Assembly: GCA_905178155.1 (NCBI GenBank)
Contig: CAJINV010000001.1
Coordinates: 5,181,994-5,245,993, forward strand
From: Amoebophrya sp. A120
Lineage: Eukaryota > Sar > Dinophyceae > Syndiniales > Amoebophryaceae
Length of the DNA: 64,000 nt
Reading direction: 5' to 3'
Program-made: the position numbers and the translations under genes
Notes under the pieces: model-generated
Seen by the model: the letters and a program-made list of their open reading frames with translations, nothing else
What the model was told of the DNA's origin: nothing
Database searches by the model: none
Shown here: piece by piece, positions 1 to 11,016 of the stretch
Position numbering within the stretch: the first letter of the stretch is position 1
Layout: the number at the start of each line of letters is the position of its first letter

Positions 1-1309
1 CAATACTCCTTTCTTTCTAGGAAATTTTGAAGTTGTAGATGCTCGCTGAACTAAAAGAACCGGAGCAAAGTAGCTTCGAACAAGTGCAAGCTCAGTCGAG
101 TCATCTTTATTCATAACTAAGATTTGCGCTACGGTTTTCCTTTTCTATTTCTACGTAGTGTGGTCCTTCTACAACTGGAAGTAGATGTCTGTGCAAAGCG
201 AAGCGAGAAAATGAAAATCGCAACGAAGCAACTGCAGGTGTAGAGCTTGGACTTCTTCTTACTAAAGGCGCCTGTTGTCAAGTCTCCAATCCACACGCTT
301 TGGCTGTGATGCGTCATGTCTAGAATCAGTGTGGACAAGGAGGCCGACGACAAAAAAAAGCTCAGTCGAAAAACAAAAAGATAGCTCATAGTAGATCTAG
401 ATGTAGAAGCGGGGACTTTTCATACGATTCCCGTCTCGGCGAACATACTTCATTCTACGTGCGGCTACGAAGCGAAAATCAAACCGAGGCGAACATACTT
501 CAGTACTACACGATAGAGGAAGCGAAAATCAAACTGAGGCAAAGAATACGGTATAAAAATAAATAATAGTGATGCTGCATACGAATTTTGATTCCAATAA
601 GTGAAAAGCGAAGTTGAAAAAGTAGATTCCGTTTCTAGAGAAGCAAAAATTGCACGACGGGTGAAACTATCAAAGGAAAACTGTGAAAATTTGGTAGCTT
701 GCAAATCGACTTCTAGCTCTGCCCACAGGCTAATCTTACATAAGAGAAGCTTTGATTGTTATTTTGTTTTTTTCATCTTCTTGTTCTTGGAAGCTAGATA
801 GCGAAAGCGAAACACAAATAAGAACAACGCTACTAGTAGTGCTAGCGTAACATTGACAAAATTACTACATCAAGTCTCTTTCCCGTTCTACAACAGATGC
901 TTCACGACAGAGGAGTTCTCATGCGGAGGCATCTTGTGCTTCACGACAGAGGAGGTCTCATTCGAAGCTGCGCGGTGGATGCAAAACCTGATTTTTTTTT
1001 TGGAGACATGCATAAGCACGAAATAGTGATAATGAAGATATCTTGGTCATGTGGAAAACGAAAATAGGATGCTTCAGCGTTTCACTTTTTTTCTCATGAT
1101 CAACTTCTGTATCTGTGGTGATGGAGTTGGTGTTTGCACCTGTGCCAAAAAAACAGTTCCAAAATTGCATGCCTACTACCTGGAGGAGCACCAAAAACAA
1201 AAATGCCTTTCTTCCTTTCCCCTTTTCTTCTCTGGGGGTCTTTTTTTTCTTCACTTTACTTTTTTCTTCTTCTTTACTTCTCTTTACACTTTCTTTCTTC
1301 TCTCCACTT
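1..1309. other. Region without a supported gene
   Basis: Only short open frames of low complexity occur here, on both strands, in A/T-rich sequence with long T runs around 1235-1300. The only structure I see is a pair of imperfect 50-bp tandem units at 441-540 and a smaller repeated phrase around 895-960. If the partial gene at 1765-2177 has its 3' exons here, the likeliest one is near 1310-1582. Confidence 0.5.
441..540. repeat. Two-unit 50-bp tandem repeat
   Basis: Positions 441-490 and 491-540 both start GAACATACTTC and both end in a shared stretch (AGCGAAAATCAAAC followed by GAGGC), with a diverged middle. This looks like a simple local duplication in non-coding DNA. Confidence 0.7.
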
Positions 1310-1764
1310 CTAGCATCGCGTTTTCTGTTTCTTACTATTGCCGAGCGCCTTGACTCCTGTTTCCAGCGGGACTTGAAAGGATATCTTCACCATCGGGGCG
1401 TTCTTCTCCGCGGAAGATGGCATCTCCTCCGTAATGGTCCGCCAAAAAATAATTTTGGAGCGGTCACATTTGGAAGCATCACTGCACTTCCAAAAATATT
1501 TGATGTGACTGTAGTGTGATTTGGTTTTCAGTTTCAATTTCGTTTGCAAAAGATGAAGATCGAGCGAACATTGGAACTGCATCTACCTATCATGCAAGAA
1601 TCCGAAAACAAAAAGCGAAATCGAAATGCAAATAGTAACGGCACTTCTACTAGTACTTGGACACGTGCTCAAATTTGAACTTGGATTTGCAGTGCGAGTG
1701 CTAGTGCTAGTAGACGTTGACGTAGCATGAAGATGAACATCAAAAAATAAATAACAGTAAATAC

Positions 1765-2177
1765 CTGAGTCCCAAACTATGGGCCTGCGGACCACCCTTC
1801 GGGAACTGCCAGTTTCCTTGGAACCGCTTCTCGCTGGGGTTGAAGAAGAGCTTGTCGATGGAGAAGTCGACGCCGTCGCCGATTTTACCGATGTCGTACA
1901 TCGTGTTGTCCGGTTTCACTAATATCCGCAACTTGTGTAATAACTCATGATGCTTATCTAATTCCGGGTCGGTCAAGTGCGAAAACTCGGACGGGACACA
2001 CATGCACCAGCGCATCGCTTTCGGCTGTTTTCCGGAGAGGTATTCCAAAGAGCACTTCTTGGGGTCCTTTTCCAACCGCTGGCGATTGGCATCGCGGTTC
2101 AACTTCTCCTCCGCGGTCTCGTCCGGCAGACCCAGCTGGTTCTCGATCACCGGGGACGGCGGAGCATTGGGATCCTT
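1765..2177 (-). CDS. Partial gene of unknown function (internal exon)
   Basis: A 413-base open exon reads KDPNAPPSPVIENQLG... to ...FPKGGPQAHSLGL and is bounded by a good acceptor (CTCACAG, exon starts at 2177) and a good donor (GTATTTAC, exon ends at 1765). The translation is charged and non-repetitive, with a cysteine/tryptophan patch (RWCMCVPSEF), unlike the surrounding low-complexity sequence, so I take it as genuinely coding. I do not recognise the family. The upstream exon is not visible across the alternating purine-pyrimidine tract. A possible downstream exon at about 1310-1582 (ending ...VPLETGVKALGN) is weaker. It could instead be a separate small gene or a gene fragment. Confidence 0.55.
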
Positions 2178-2384
2178 CTGTGAGATTTTGTTTGTATTTT
2201 ATGTTTGGGATGTTGGTGTTGCAGCTGAGGATGCGCCACTGAAAATCAAAATCGCTGACAGTTTCTGTTAGATGAGTGTGGTGACTTCAGTGGCAATCTT
2301 TTGTTCCTGGTTTGGTATTAAAAGTCTGTGCCTGCAGCAACAAAAACGCAAGAACTTCATTTGTACGCGCACGCACCTGTTCGC

Positions 2385-2720
2385 AGACGCGGACAGGCGT
2401 ATGTGCGCGCACACATCCGTGCGCGCGGGTGCGTGCATGCGTACGTAGGTGCGCGCGCGTGTGCATGTGCGTACGCGCGCACCCACGCACGCGTGTGTGC
2501 GTACGCGTGCGCGGACGTACGCGCGCGTGCACGTACGCATGCGTGCACGTATGCGTGCGCGCACACATGCGCGCGTGCACGTATGCGCGCGTGCACGTAT
2601 GCGTGCGTGCACGTACGCGCGCGCGCCCATATGCGTGTACGCGCACGCGCGCACGCCCGTGTGCACGCACACGTACCCGCACGTACGCGGGTGTGCGCGC
2701 ACACACGCGGGCAGTTGCAC
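2385..2720. repeat. Long alternating purine-pyrimidine (GC/GT/AC) tract
   Basis: About 335 bases are almost perfectly alternating purine and pyrimidine, made of CG, TG, CA and TA steps with no fixed repeat period. Alternation this long is the classical sequence requirement for left-handed Z-DNA. All six frames are open as a consequence, giving spurious ORFs rich in Arg, Ala, His, Cys and Thr on both strands. It lies upstream of the minus-strand exon at 1765-2177 and downstream of the gene at 3142-6051. Confidence 0.85.
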
Positions 2721-2920
2721 TTGTTGATGTTATTCGCGCAGCGAATGCGCGCATAAAAACCGAGAGACACAAACTCAAATACAAAACCAGGAGCACAAGA
2801 CACCCACTCGACAAAAGCATCGCACTTCATCTGACAGATTTTTTCGCAAAGTTGCAAATAACTTCTCTTACACGACTTGTCGACTCTACCTTCTCGCTCT
2901 CTCAGGTTGAACTGAGTCTG

Positions 2921-3126
2921 ATTCTCAACTAGATTTCACACTTTGCTTTTTCATTTGAGTCTTTGTCTTTAACTTTATGATTTAGTTTTAGATTTAGTAA
3001 TCGAAATAGTATTTGTAATTGTATTCTCAACTAAATTTTACACTTTGCTTTTTCATTTGAGTCTTTGTCTTTAACTTTATGATTTAGTTTTAGATTTAGT
3101 AATCGAAATAGTATTTGTAATTGTAT
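2921..3126. repeat. Near-perfect tandem duplication, period 102 bp
   Basis: The segment beginning ATTCTCAACTA at 2921 is repeated from 3023 with only a few changes over about 100 bases, ending just downstream of the stop codon of the gene at 3142-6051. It is A/T-rich and non-coding, probably part of that gene's 3' flank. Confidence 0.85.
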
Positions 3127-3141
3127 TGCTATTTAGATTTA

Positions 3142-6051
3142 CTATACCTTCTTCAACGCAGCTACCGCAGCTGCAGCTTTTGCCTCGGGCGGGGGGGAGG
3201 CAGCTTTTCCTTTTCCCGAAGCGGCCGCGGCTTTCGCGTTCGCGGGCTGGGCTTTGTCTTTCTTCGCTTTTCCGGCTGCGGGCGCTTTTCCGCTCTTCGC
3301 GGCTGCGGCGGCTTTTCCTTTCCAGTTCAAGGAGACGTCCACACTTTCGTCGATCTCGAAGCAGTCCACCTTTCCAGCGGGGTCGGCAGTGGTGGGGACG
3401 AGGGGGAGCAGCAGCGTCCCGTCCGTCACGCACTCCGTCAGCCGCTCGATGTGGTCGCTCGGGCAGGCGTCCTTCAACTTGTGGATGAACAAAGACTCCT
3501 TCTGGCTTCCGATCACGTACATGTGCCGCTCCAGGAGCGTGGCTTTCGGGATGTTCTTGTCGAACGGAACCACATGGCACTGGACGGACGAGCCCAGGTT
3601 CCCCGCACAGAACTTGTACTTGGTCTTGATCAGCTGGGCCACGTTGGTGAGCAGGAAGTCTTCGTCGGCCTTCTGCTGTTGGGTGCGCTTGAACTCCTTG
3701 GACAAAACCCAGTTCCCCTGGTAGTTCAAACCCCAGTACTGGGGGTTCGCTTTCTTTTCCAGATCACTGGCTTCTTTCAAGTCCGACTCTTCGGACAAAC
3801 CTGTCTCTTTCTTGCTGGAATAGAAGTCCTTCACCTTTTTCATCGCCTTGAAGAGGGACACGACGTTGGACTTGATGTTCCGCTCCTTGATGGGCAAGAT
3901 CAACTGCATCTCCTCGCTGGTCCTGCACTTCTTGGCCTCGTTGCTGCGGTCCGGAATTTTGGCCGGGGCCAGGTTGGTCTTGATCAACATGGTCAAAGTG
4001 TCCTCCTCGACGGTCCTATGAATCTTCACAAAAGCATCACGACTATACTCTGCTACAGTAGCACTAGCAGTGCCAGTAGCTGAGCCGCGATCTTGTGCAG
4101 CATGAGAATAGCAATCTGTCACGCAGTTTCAGGGCAAGATACACAAACTACTTGCAATGCAATTTGTAATGCGGAAATCCGCTCACTATGAGAAAGGACG
4201 TGATGCTTTTGCAAAGGATACTCAGACCACGGGACGACGTCGGCCTGGCAGCCGGCCGCGAACTGCAGGATGACTCTCACGGCGTAGTGCATGTCAAGCT
4301 GGACACTTCCACTCTCGATGATGGTGTCGGTGTACGGGTTGATCGAGGACAGGGCGTTCTGTTTTGATTTTTAAAATTTAAATTAAAGTTTGCAACTTTA
4401 CTTTGAAGCTTAAGCTCAAAGCTTGCGCTTGTTTTTGTATGCAAAAGTGAATGTGATCTACATGTAGGTGTAGCTACAAGAGAAAGAGAAACCTGAAGCC
4501 TGTCATGAGCATGCGCATGCACTTGCACATTAAAACTCTCATAATGATGCTCGAACGGAAGTGGAAAAAAAATCAGTACGTTGCTGTAAGCGAAGAATTT
4601 TAAGTGTCCATCGTTGTGCTTCGGGCGGGGGACCATCTGGCTGACGCTCAACCCAAAATGGGTGTATTCTTGGACCACGCCTCTATTAAACATGGTCACG
4701 GCATGCTTCCCATAACTCTTCAGCTGCCCGCGCCATTTGGGGCCCGCAAGTCGTTCGATCCACACATCGAACTCGTCCGGGGTTCTGCCCGCGCGGGCCT
4801 GCGTGTCGCGGTACTGGTTGTACTTGGGCCAGGACTGTATTTGTTTTAGATTTTCATTTTGTAGTTTGTGTAAAAGTAAAACTTCAATTTGTGATGCAAA
4901 ACGGTCACAATGCAAAAAGAAACACTACATCTATCATCTAAGATGTAAGATGAAGATGAGGATCATCTGGCTGAAAATTAAATCTAACAACAACAACTGC
5001 GAACCTTTCCGGCGAGCACGGTGGTTTCGATCCACCCGTTGCACATCCCTTCGGGGGTGTTATTCTTGAGCATGACGTACTTGGTCAAAAGCTCGGGATG
5101 GCGGTCCACGTCTGGACTTAGTAGCACCAGATCCACATTAAAGGGCTCCGGATCGCATCCCTCCAGCAGGAACGCTAAGCAGGTATGCCCGCCGTGCACG
5201 AACGCGAACTGGAAGTCGAAGCGACCAGTTCCCGTATAGTCGACTGCCACGAGTCCTGGAAGTTTATAATTTTTATTTTGCAATTGAGATTGAAACTGAA
5301 AGTGAAAATAAAAATGTAAATGGAAGAAATTTTTATTTTTTGCATATGACAATGACTACGACACGCAGTAGTTCGAACGTGCGCGTGGGCGTGCTTTTTG
5401 TATATGACACGCAGCTCATCGAACGTGCATTTTTTTGCTATGCAGTACCTCGAACGTGCTCTGTGTACGACTAACGATGTGGACGCGCATGAAATCAGAA
5501 AGCTGTAAAATGCTTGCACGAGGAGACTTTTTCTGACTTGTAACATTGTGCACGAAGACGCTTTGCCCTCCTCGCAAGGAGAAATGCGCGACAACATGCG
5601 ACATTTTCTGTGTAGTTATGCACAAAGTTTCTCACTACATATGAATGCGTGATGAACCCGAAACAAGCAAAACACTATGGAACTGCGCACGGTCTAATGG
5701 ATTATACATGAAGACTATAGGCATGAAAAACACAAAAATAATAGTACTCATCTTAGACCCGTCCAGGCCGTCGGCGCGGCCGCGCTCGCGCACGGCGTGG
5801 CGCAAAGACGCTAAGTTGTCCCCCACGATGGGACGGCTGCACTCGTGGCGGCCACTGTTGGTCACGTGGTGCTGTTTCAACTTCACCACGGTGCGGCTCA
5901 TGTTGTTCGGGTCGTAACCGTTTTTGCAGAAGCGGAGCAGAATATGATCTGCCTCTGGCACGCCTGCCTCGCCACAGTCTACGAGACTGCAAAACGTCCC
6001 CACTTCATCGTCCGAAGGACGATTAGTGTGACGTAACGTCGAAAGACTCAT
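3142..6051 (-). CDS. Five-exon gene, protein of unknown function with Lys/Ala-rich tail
   Basis: Start codon at 6051 (MSLSTLRHTNRPSDDEVG). Exons are about 6051-5748, 5255-5005, 4835-4580, 4358-4221 and 4016-3142; the first three junctions use GT-AG sites and keep frame (for example ...VLAGK joined to SWPKYNQYRD...). The fourth intron is a TIR-bounded element (4017-4220). The protein is about 600 residues: a mixed globular N-terminal part containing FVHGGHTCLAFLLEGCDPEPF, a middle with FDVWIERLAGPKWRGQLKSY, and a C-terminal part containing ANPQYWGLNYQGNWVLSKEF. It ends in a long Ala/Lys/Pro-rich low-complexity tail of the kind seen in basic nucleic-acid or cytoskeletal binding tails. I see no signal peptide or membrane helix and do not recognise a family. 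The reading frame and exon count are well supported; the function is not. Confidence 0.75.
4017..4220 (-). mobile_element. Introner-like element (intron 4 of gene 3142-6051)
   Basis: On the coding strand the insert begins TATCCTTTGCAAAAGCATCA and ends with the inverted counterpart (CAAAAGCATCACG shared, terminal CATA). No matching target duplication is visible (flanks GGTCC and CTCAG on the plus strand). Joining GAG to AGG across it keeps frame (SE-RTVEED). Confidence 0.6.
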
Positions 6052-7873
6052 CTTTTTTCAATATATTTTTCAAATATTCTCTCACAATTCCTATTGGTTT
6101 TGAGGTGAAAACGCGGTCAAAATGATGAAGATGCAACACATTATCAGAAGACTTTGAGCCGTCAGATGATGATGTTGAAAATGGTCATTTTCAATTTAAT
6201 TGGATTTCTACTGCTTTTTTCCACTAGAATAGGAGATCTGGTCAAATATGGTAGAAGACGTCCTTTGCTGTCATAGTGCTCCACGGCAGTAGAATTTCAA
6301 TTAAATTAAAAATGGCCATTTTGGCCATCACCGCTGACGACCATTTCATCACCTTGAATCTGACAAGAGATAGCTCTGTATCTGGCATTTTGGTGCTGAG
6401 AGCCACGTGATCATCGACCCCAACGAAGACAATTATTTTTCTTCCGACTGCTTCTGACGAGTAAAAATCGACGAACACAACAAGACGCATTACTCGGCTT
6501 CGCGCTGGTTTTACAGTGGAGCGCAGGCACTACTCATTTGATTTTCTACTTTCCTTACCTCATTCCGGATTAGAAACGCCAATCTTCTAACAATCGGAAT
6601 GCACAGCGTCTTTTGATTTATGTTTCAATTTGTTATGCGCAAAATCTATTGCACAGGAATACATGTATTAACAATGCAAGAAAAAGCGGCTGCTTTTCTG
6701 TTGTCCATGCAAGAGCTTTGCTCTTCAGCGTCACGCTTCACAGCGTCTTCATTAGCTGCGTGTAGTTTTTCAAATTGTCTGCTAAGTGGTGGGCTGTGCA
6801 CTAATTTCGGTGTCGGTTTTGCTTAATCCACTGCGCGTGGACTTCGATAATTCTGTCGCCATGCTCTTGAATATGATCGCACTTCGGTCGAAAGCGCTGA
6901 GATTCAAGATGCAAATCTGCATGATCTGCATGATCACATGGCTGTTTATGATATGAAAAGAGGTGCGCGCACATGTGAAAGGAACACTTTCACCACGCAA
7001 AAATATGCGTAATTCTAGTTACTAACTTCCTCGATCATGTAGTTGATACAGATAATAAACGAAACGAAACAGAGCAAGATCAATGATCAGAGTCGGTTTT
7101 TTTCTTCGTCTTCCAGTAACAAAAAGTCAAAACACAAAAGTGAAATAAGCCATGAGCACGAAGATAAAATCATAAACCTATTATCACGCTTTTTATTTTT
7201 CTTCATGATCATGACGTAGGCGCTCCTGCTGGCGCACTCATATTTATTTTTTTTACATTTTCAATTTCTATTGCGAATTGGAGTTACAATTAGATTTAGA
7301 GTTACCATTTCCATTACGATTACAAATACAAAGTCAAAAAGAAAGAGTAAGAGAGATAGATATAGAAGTAGAACTGGAAGCGCAACTGTTATTCTTTTTC
7401 ATTTTCTTATTCTTTTTCTTATTGATATTTATAAACCAGAACCAAAGACCAAAACGAATAGCTGGAGCAATACCAATAGACATAGCGGCTGAGTTTTACA
7501 TTTACTTTCATGCTAATCTGCATCGTGCACTTACTCTGATTCTGATACGATTATGAAACACAAATAGCGCAGAGCATCGCGGCAAAGAAGTGCGCCTCTT
7601 TCTGTAGTGGAAGTGGCGCCCTTGCCTGTAGCTGTGCCTGCACCTGTATTCAGTTACCATTACAATTACAAATACAATTTCAATTTCTATAACTAAAGCT
7701 AAAAGGTAAAGCCAAAGGAACAGGAAGTGGAAAACTATAACTAAAACAAAAACAAAAACTATTACTATTCTTATTATATTCATACTCACTTTCAATGCTA
7801 GTAGTTGTAGTGCTACTTTATCTGTGTCTTTAAGTCCTGATCTTTAGCTTTATGCGCTACATCCCCCGCACCA
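6052..7873. other. 1.8-kb spacer without a supported gene
   Basis: Sequence is A/T-rich with homopolymer-like purine/pyrimidine stretches (7250-7480 and 7640-7770) that generate spurious Lys/Arg- or Ile/Val/Phe-rich ORFs. The clear structure is the inverted repeat at 6177-6321. An 82-codon frame at 6242-6490 overlaps one arm of that repeat and I do not treat it as a gene. Confidence 0.5.
6177..6321. repeat. Inverted repeat with 37-39 bp arms
   Basis: Left arm 6177-6213 (starts AAAATGGTCATTTTCAATTT) and right arm 6283-6321 are reverse complements with a few mismatches, separated by a 69-base loop. The layout is that of a small MITE-like element in intergenic DNA; no flanking duplication was clear. 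Confidence 0.65.
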
Positions 7874-9226
7874 TTAGTCCGAGTCATCACTTGAAGATCC
7901 GAAGTTGGAAGAATCATCGGTCTCTTCGTATGTGCTTTCCATGTCGCTGTCTAGCTCGATGTCCTCGCCCTTCTGTTTCTTCTCCAGAACTTTGTTCTCC
8001 TTCTGGTATTGCGCCAGCGAGGCGCTCGCAGCTACTTCCTGTTCCGGTGTGGCACGCTCCACCTCACAGTTCTTCCCGTTTTCAAACTCTACCATCTTCC
8101 TGACGAATTCTTGCCGCGTTTTGGCGACGAAGTACTTCTTTCGGGCGGCACACGGTTTTTTGTTTTTCTGTTGCTGATCTTCCCCTTCATCTCCATTTTG
8201 CTGTTGTGCGCCTGCATTTCCGGAACCAGAAGGCTGCTGCTCGTCGCCCGGCTGCGCGGCATTGCGCGTGTCCGCACCCGCGCGTTGCTTGCCCACACGC
8301 TCGCGCGCGCCCGTATCTGCGTGCGCGCCCGTGTCTGCGCGCGCGGCCGCACCTGCGTGCGCGCCCGTACCTGCGTGTGCGCCCGTACCTGCGTGTGCGC
8401 CCGTACCTGCGTGTGCGCCCGTACCTGCGTGTGCGCCCGCAGGCGCGCTCGCCTGCGCCTGCCCGCCCGCGCCTGTACCCGCGGGTGCACGCCCGCGCCC
8501 GTCACCCGCGTGTGCATGTGTGTGCACGCGCACGTGCCCGCCTGCGCCTGCATGCGCACGCGCGCCTGCATGCGCGCCCGAGCCTGATGGTTGTGGTGGT
8601 TGGATCCCGACTGCGGCAGGTACTGCTCCTGCTGGTTGTGCGCCGTTAGGCCGGACCTCGTTTCTGCGGTCGAAGGGAACTGCTTTTTCAAGATTCCCCC
8701 GCCACTGTTTTTGTTCTATCTGCCAGATGCCGTAAACCCGGTCGCCGAGCCCATTGGCCGCGACTTCAGGCATCCTAATAGATTGCGGCACCTTCCCCCA
8801 CTTCTCGTCGCGGGATCGCCGGGTCGGTGAGTCGATGCGCGCGTTCCGCAGCAGCCGCTTCTCCTTCCTCAACTCCCTGTTCTCCTCTTCCGCGTTCTTC
8901 GACAAACAGATGTCGGTCCACGGCATGACAGTGTACTTGCCGACGATGCGATCATGATCCGGGAAGGTTTTGGCCGGCTTATAGCCAAGCCGCAGATTTT
9001 CAGTGTCGGGGACGCCGAGATCGTTCACCCGGTGCTGATAGTAGAACTCGGATTCATATTCGGTTGACGGTGCCATGTGCCAGAGCCTCTGCCTCTTCGA
9101 CGTGTCCATGTGGTAGAACTTCAGGTGCGTGGAACCGTTCTGGACGACGGGTCGAAGCTGCGGTTCTTTTTTTTCCCCCGCCTTCTTCGCATACTTTGCC
9201 GGCTGGTCCTCGTAGCGCGCGGACAT
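7874..9226 (-). CDS. Single-exon gene, 450-residue protein with hexapeptide repeat, function unknown
   Basis: An uninterrupted frame runs from ATG at 9226 (MSARYEDQPAKYAKKAGEKK) to a stop at 7874. Residues about 1-200 are globular-looking and rich in Arg/Trp/Tyr (LKFYHMDTSKRQRLWHM, VYGIWQIEQKQWRGNLEKA). Residues about 205-330 are a low-complexity Ala/Gly/His/Thr region containing about five exact copies of the hexapeptide AHAGTG, encoded by an 18-bp tandem repeat. The C-terminus is first basic (KKPCAARKKYFVAKTRQEF) and then strongly acidic (ELDSDMESTYEETDD to SSSDDSD). No signal peptide, membrane helix or known domain is visible. The two ends look like ordinary coding sequence, so the repeat seems to have expanded inside a real gene. 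Confidence 0.75.
   Translation of the reverse strand: MSARYEDQPAKYAKKAGEKKEPQLRPVVQNGSTHLKFYHMDTSKRQRLWHMAPSTEYESEFYYQHRVNDLGVPDTENLRLGYKPAKTFPDHDRIVGKYTVMPWTDICLSKNAEEENRELRKEKRLLRNARIDSPTRRSRDEKWGKVPQSIRMPEVAANGLGDRVYGIWQIEQKQWRGNLEKAVPFDRRNEVRPNGAQPAGAVPAAVGIQPPQPSGSGAHAGARAHAGAGGHVRVHTHAHAGDGRGRAPAGTGAGGQAQASAPAGAHAGTGAHAGTGAHAGTGAHAGTGAHAGAAARADTGAHADTGARERVGKQRAGADTRNAAQPGDEQQPSGSGNAGAQQQNGDEGEDQQQKNKKPCAARKKYFVAKTRQEFVRKMVEFENGKNCEVERATPEQEVAASASLAQYQKENKVLEKKQKGEDIELDSDMESTYEETDDSSNFGSSSDDSD
8258..8590 (-). repeat. In-gene GC-rich repeat, including an 18-bp tandem unit
   Basis: Within the gene at 7874-9226, about 330 bases are built from GC/GT-rich alternating motifs. Around 8355-8445 an exact 18-bp unit (GTGTGCGCCCGTACCTGC on the plus strand) repeats about five times and encodes AHAGTG. 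Flanking copies are diverged (AHAGARAHAGAG, ADTGAHADTGA). All three multiples preserve frame. Confidence 0.85.
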
Positions 9227-9534
9227 TGCATCGGAAAACCAGCAGCACTATGCACGGAAAACCAAAAGTACGTCGTGGAGATAATAAAGGGCCGTCTGTG
9301 CTGCGTGGCTATTGATCTTGTATGACAAGAACCTGCCGTGCTTTCTAGTCCATAATTGTTGTTGTTTGAGTTGAAAAGCGCAGCCTAGTTGTACTAGTGC
9401 TAGTCCTATTGTTCCGCGCATGACAGATGCAAACTACCACCATTACTAGCATTACAGATCTACATTGTCGCGACCCGCTTCACAGACTGCCTTTATTGTG
9501 CCGAGCAGCTTGGCTCTGGATGCCCATGCTGCAT

Positions 9535-9785
9535 CACAAATTCACTGAGATTAGTCTTTCTCATGCAGAATGAGAGCCAGCACTGTGATGCCCATGTACA
9601 TGATGATGCTGATGCTCGTGCTGAAGCCAATCTCATGCAGAATGAGACTAGTCATTCTCATGCAGATTAGTTCACGTTGAAGCTCTTCTCATGTTGAAGT
9701 CACAAATTGAGATTAGTCCTTCTCATGCAGAATGAGAGCCAGCATGGTGATGCTCATGTACATGTTAATGCTGATGCTCAAATGC
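9535..9785. repeat. Two-copy direct repeat, period about 166 bp
   Basis: The phrase beginning CACAAATT...GAGATTAGTC and running through TTCTCATGCAGAATGAGAGC and a GATGCTGATGCTC run occurs at about 9535-9620 and again at about 9700-9785. A third partial copy of the CTCATGCAGAATGAGA core lies near 9633-9665. It sits just 3' of the gene at 9790-10820. Confidence 0.7.
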
Positions 9786-9789
9786 AAAA

Positions 9790-10820
9790 CTAGTAGCAGG
9801 TGCAGGCTTGTGATCCGGCCCTGCATGACAGAGAAGATTTGCATGACAAATCCAGCACCTGCACTTCCACTCCACGACGTATTTTGGTTTTTTCCGAAAC
9901 GGATACCGTGACACCAAAATCGACCGACATCCGGAGCTGATGCCCCGGCGGCGCATTCCCGTCCGTGTCTTCCACCACCTCGGCCAGAAGAGCGCCCTGC
10001 TTGGTTTTCTTCAGCACGAAGTAGTACTGCATCTTCTTCACGGGCGTTCCATCGCGGTTCCACAAAGGCATTCCCAGAATGTCACTAACCCGAAAGTCGA
10101 AGACCTTCATGTTCAGGGCCTGACCACCGTAGTTTGTGCGCGCGGCCCCACCCCTCGCCTTATCACCCCCGACGAGAGGCGCCGCCTCGGGACAGTCAGG
10201 CCGGGCAAGTACATCAAACAGCTCCGCAACCACACGATGCGGATTCTCTTCCGGCCGGACCTCGTTTCGCAGCAAGAAGTCGCTTCGGTCCGAAGTCAGC
10301 GGGTCGCCGTAGATCCCCTTCTCCTCCAGCAGCTTCCGAATTCTCATATTTGCACTGATCGACAGGCAGTGGTCGTTGATGAAGAGGAACTGCTCGAAGT
10401 CCAAATCTTTTCCCGCCCCCCGTCTGCAGAAGGTGCGGGCGGATCCCAGCAAAATGCCGATGAGACCGCCGGCCTCCCGCTTTACCCAGGAAGTAGTGCT
10501 GTTCAAACTTTCGGCGATCTGACTGCTAGCGAGGAAGCCCCTGACGACGGGACACAGATTTCTGCAGAGCTGTTTGCTCCACCCGACATCGACACGACCT
10601 TGCTCGAGAGCTTCGAGAACATGCTTCAACTCCAACCGGAACAACTTCCAAACCTCCAGTGCCTCGAGTGGCATCTGCGACCGCTTCGCCTCGGTGGCGC
10701 ACGCCGCCAGCAAGTCTCGAATAGTTGCCGCACGCTCCGCTTTGTCCTTCGAGAAGAGAAACGCCAATCGGTAAGTTGAGCTGGGCGCGCCTGGATGGTC
10801 GCCGAAATCCGGATTTCTCT
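9790..10820 (-). CDS. Gene of unknown function, about 340 residues (5' end uncertain)
   Basis: A long frame from about 10820 (NPDFGDHPGAPSSTYRLAFL) to a stop at 9790 has clear coding character: alternating helices (AERAATIRDLLAACATEAKR, LFRLELKHVLEALEQ), a middle with FINDHCLSISANMRIRKLLE and a beta-rich end (KKMQYYFVLKKTKQGALLAEV, SVDFGVTVSVSEKTKI). The frame stays open to 11016, but the upstream part looks non-coding and I cannot place the start codon. The last 25 codons, which contain two TTGTCATGC-type words, may already be intron or 3' flank. No family recognised; no membrane segment. Confidence 0.6.
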
Positions 10821-11016
10821 GGATTTCTTTTGAAGACCTAAACCAAGCCAAGTAGCTGACCAAGCGCAGCGCCGGGTGGCGCGCGCGTGGCCGGCCGTCT
10901 GATCGCGGGTGCGCTGCTACGAACAAGCAGTGCGCACCGCGATAGCGTGGCGTCGCGGTGTATCTGTGAAGCACCCAAGCTCCTTGTTTATTGCAAACAA
11001 GCCAAAGAAAGTGCAA

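Noticed and set aside
2268-2932. Several 90-206 codon ORFs on both strands
   Set aside because: All frames are open because the sequence is alternating purine-pyrimidine; the translations are Arg/Ala/His/Cys/Thr repeats.
3121-4083. 320-codon plus-strand ORF
   Set aside because: It is the antisense of the last exon of the minus-strand gene at 3142-6051, has Leu/Gly/Arg-rich composition without motifs, and the sense frame looks clearly coding.
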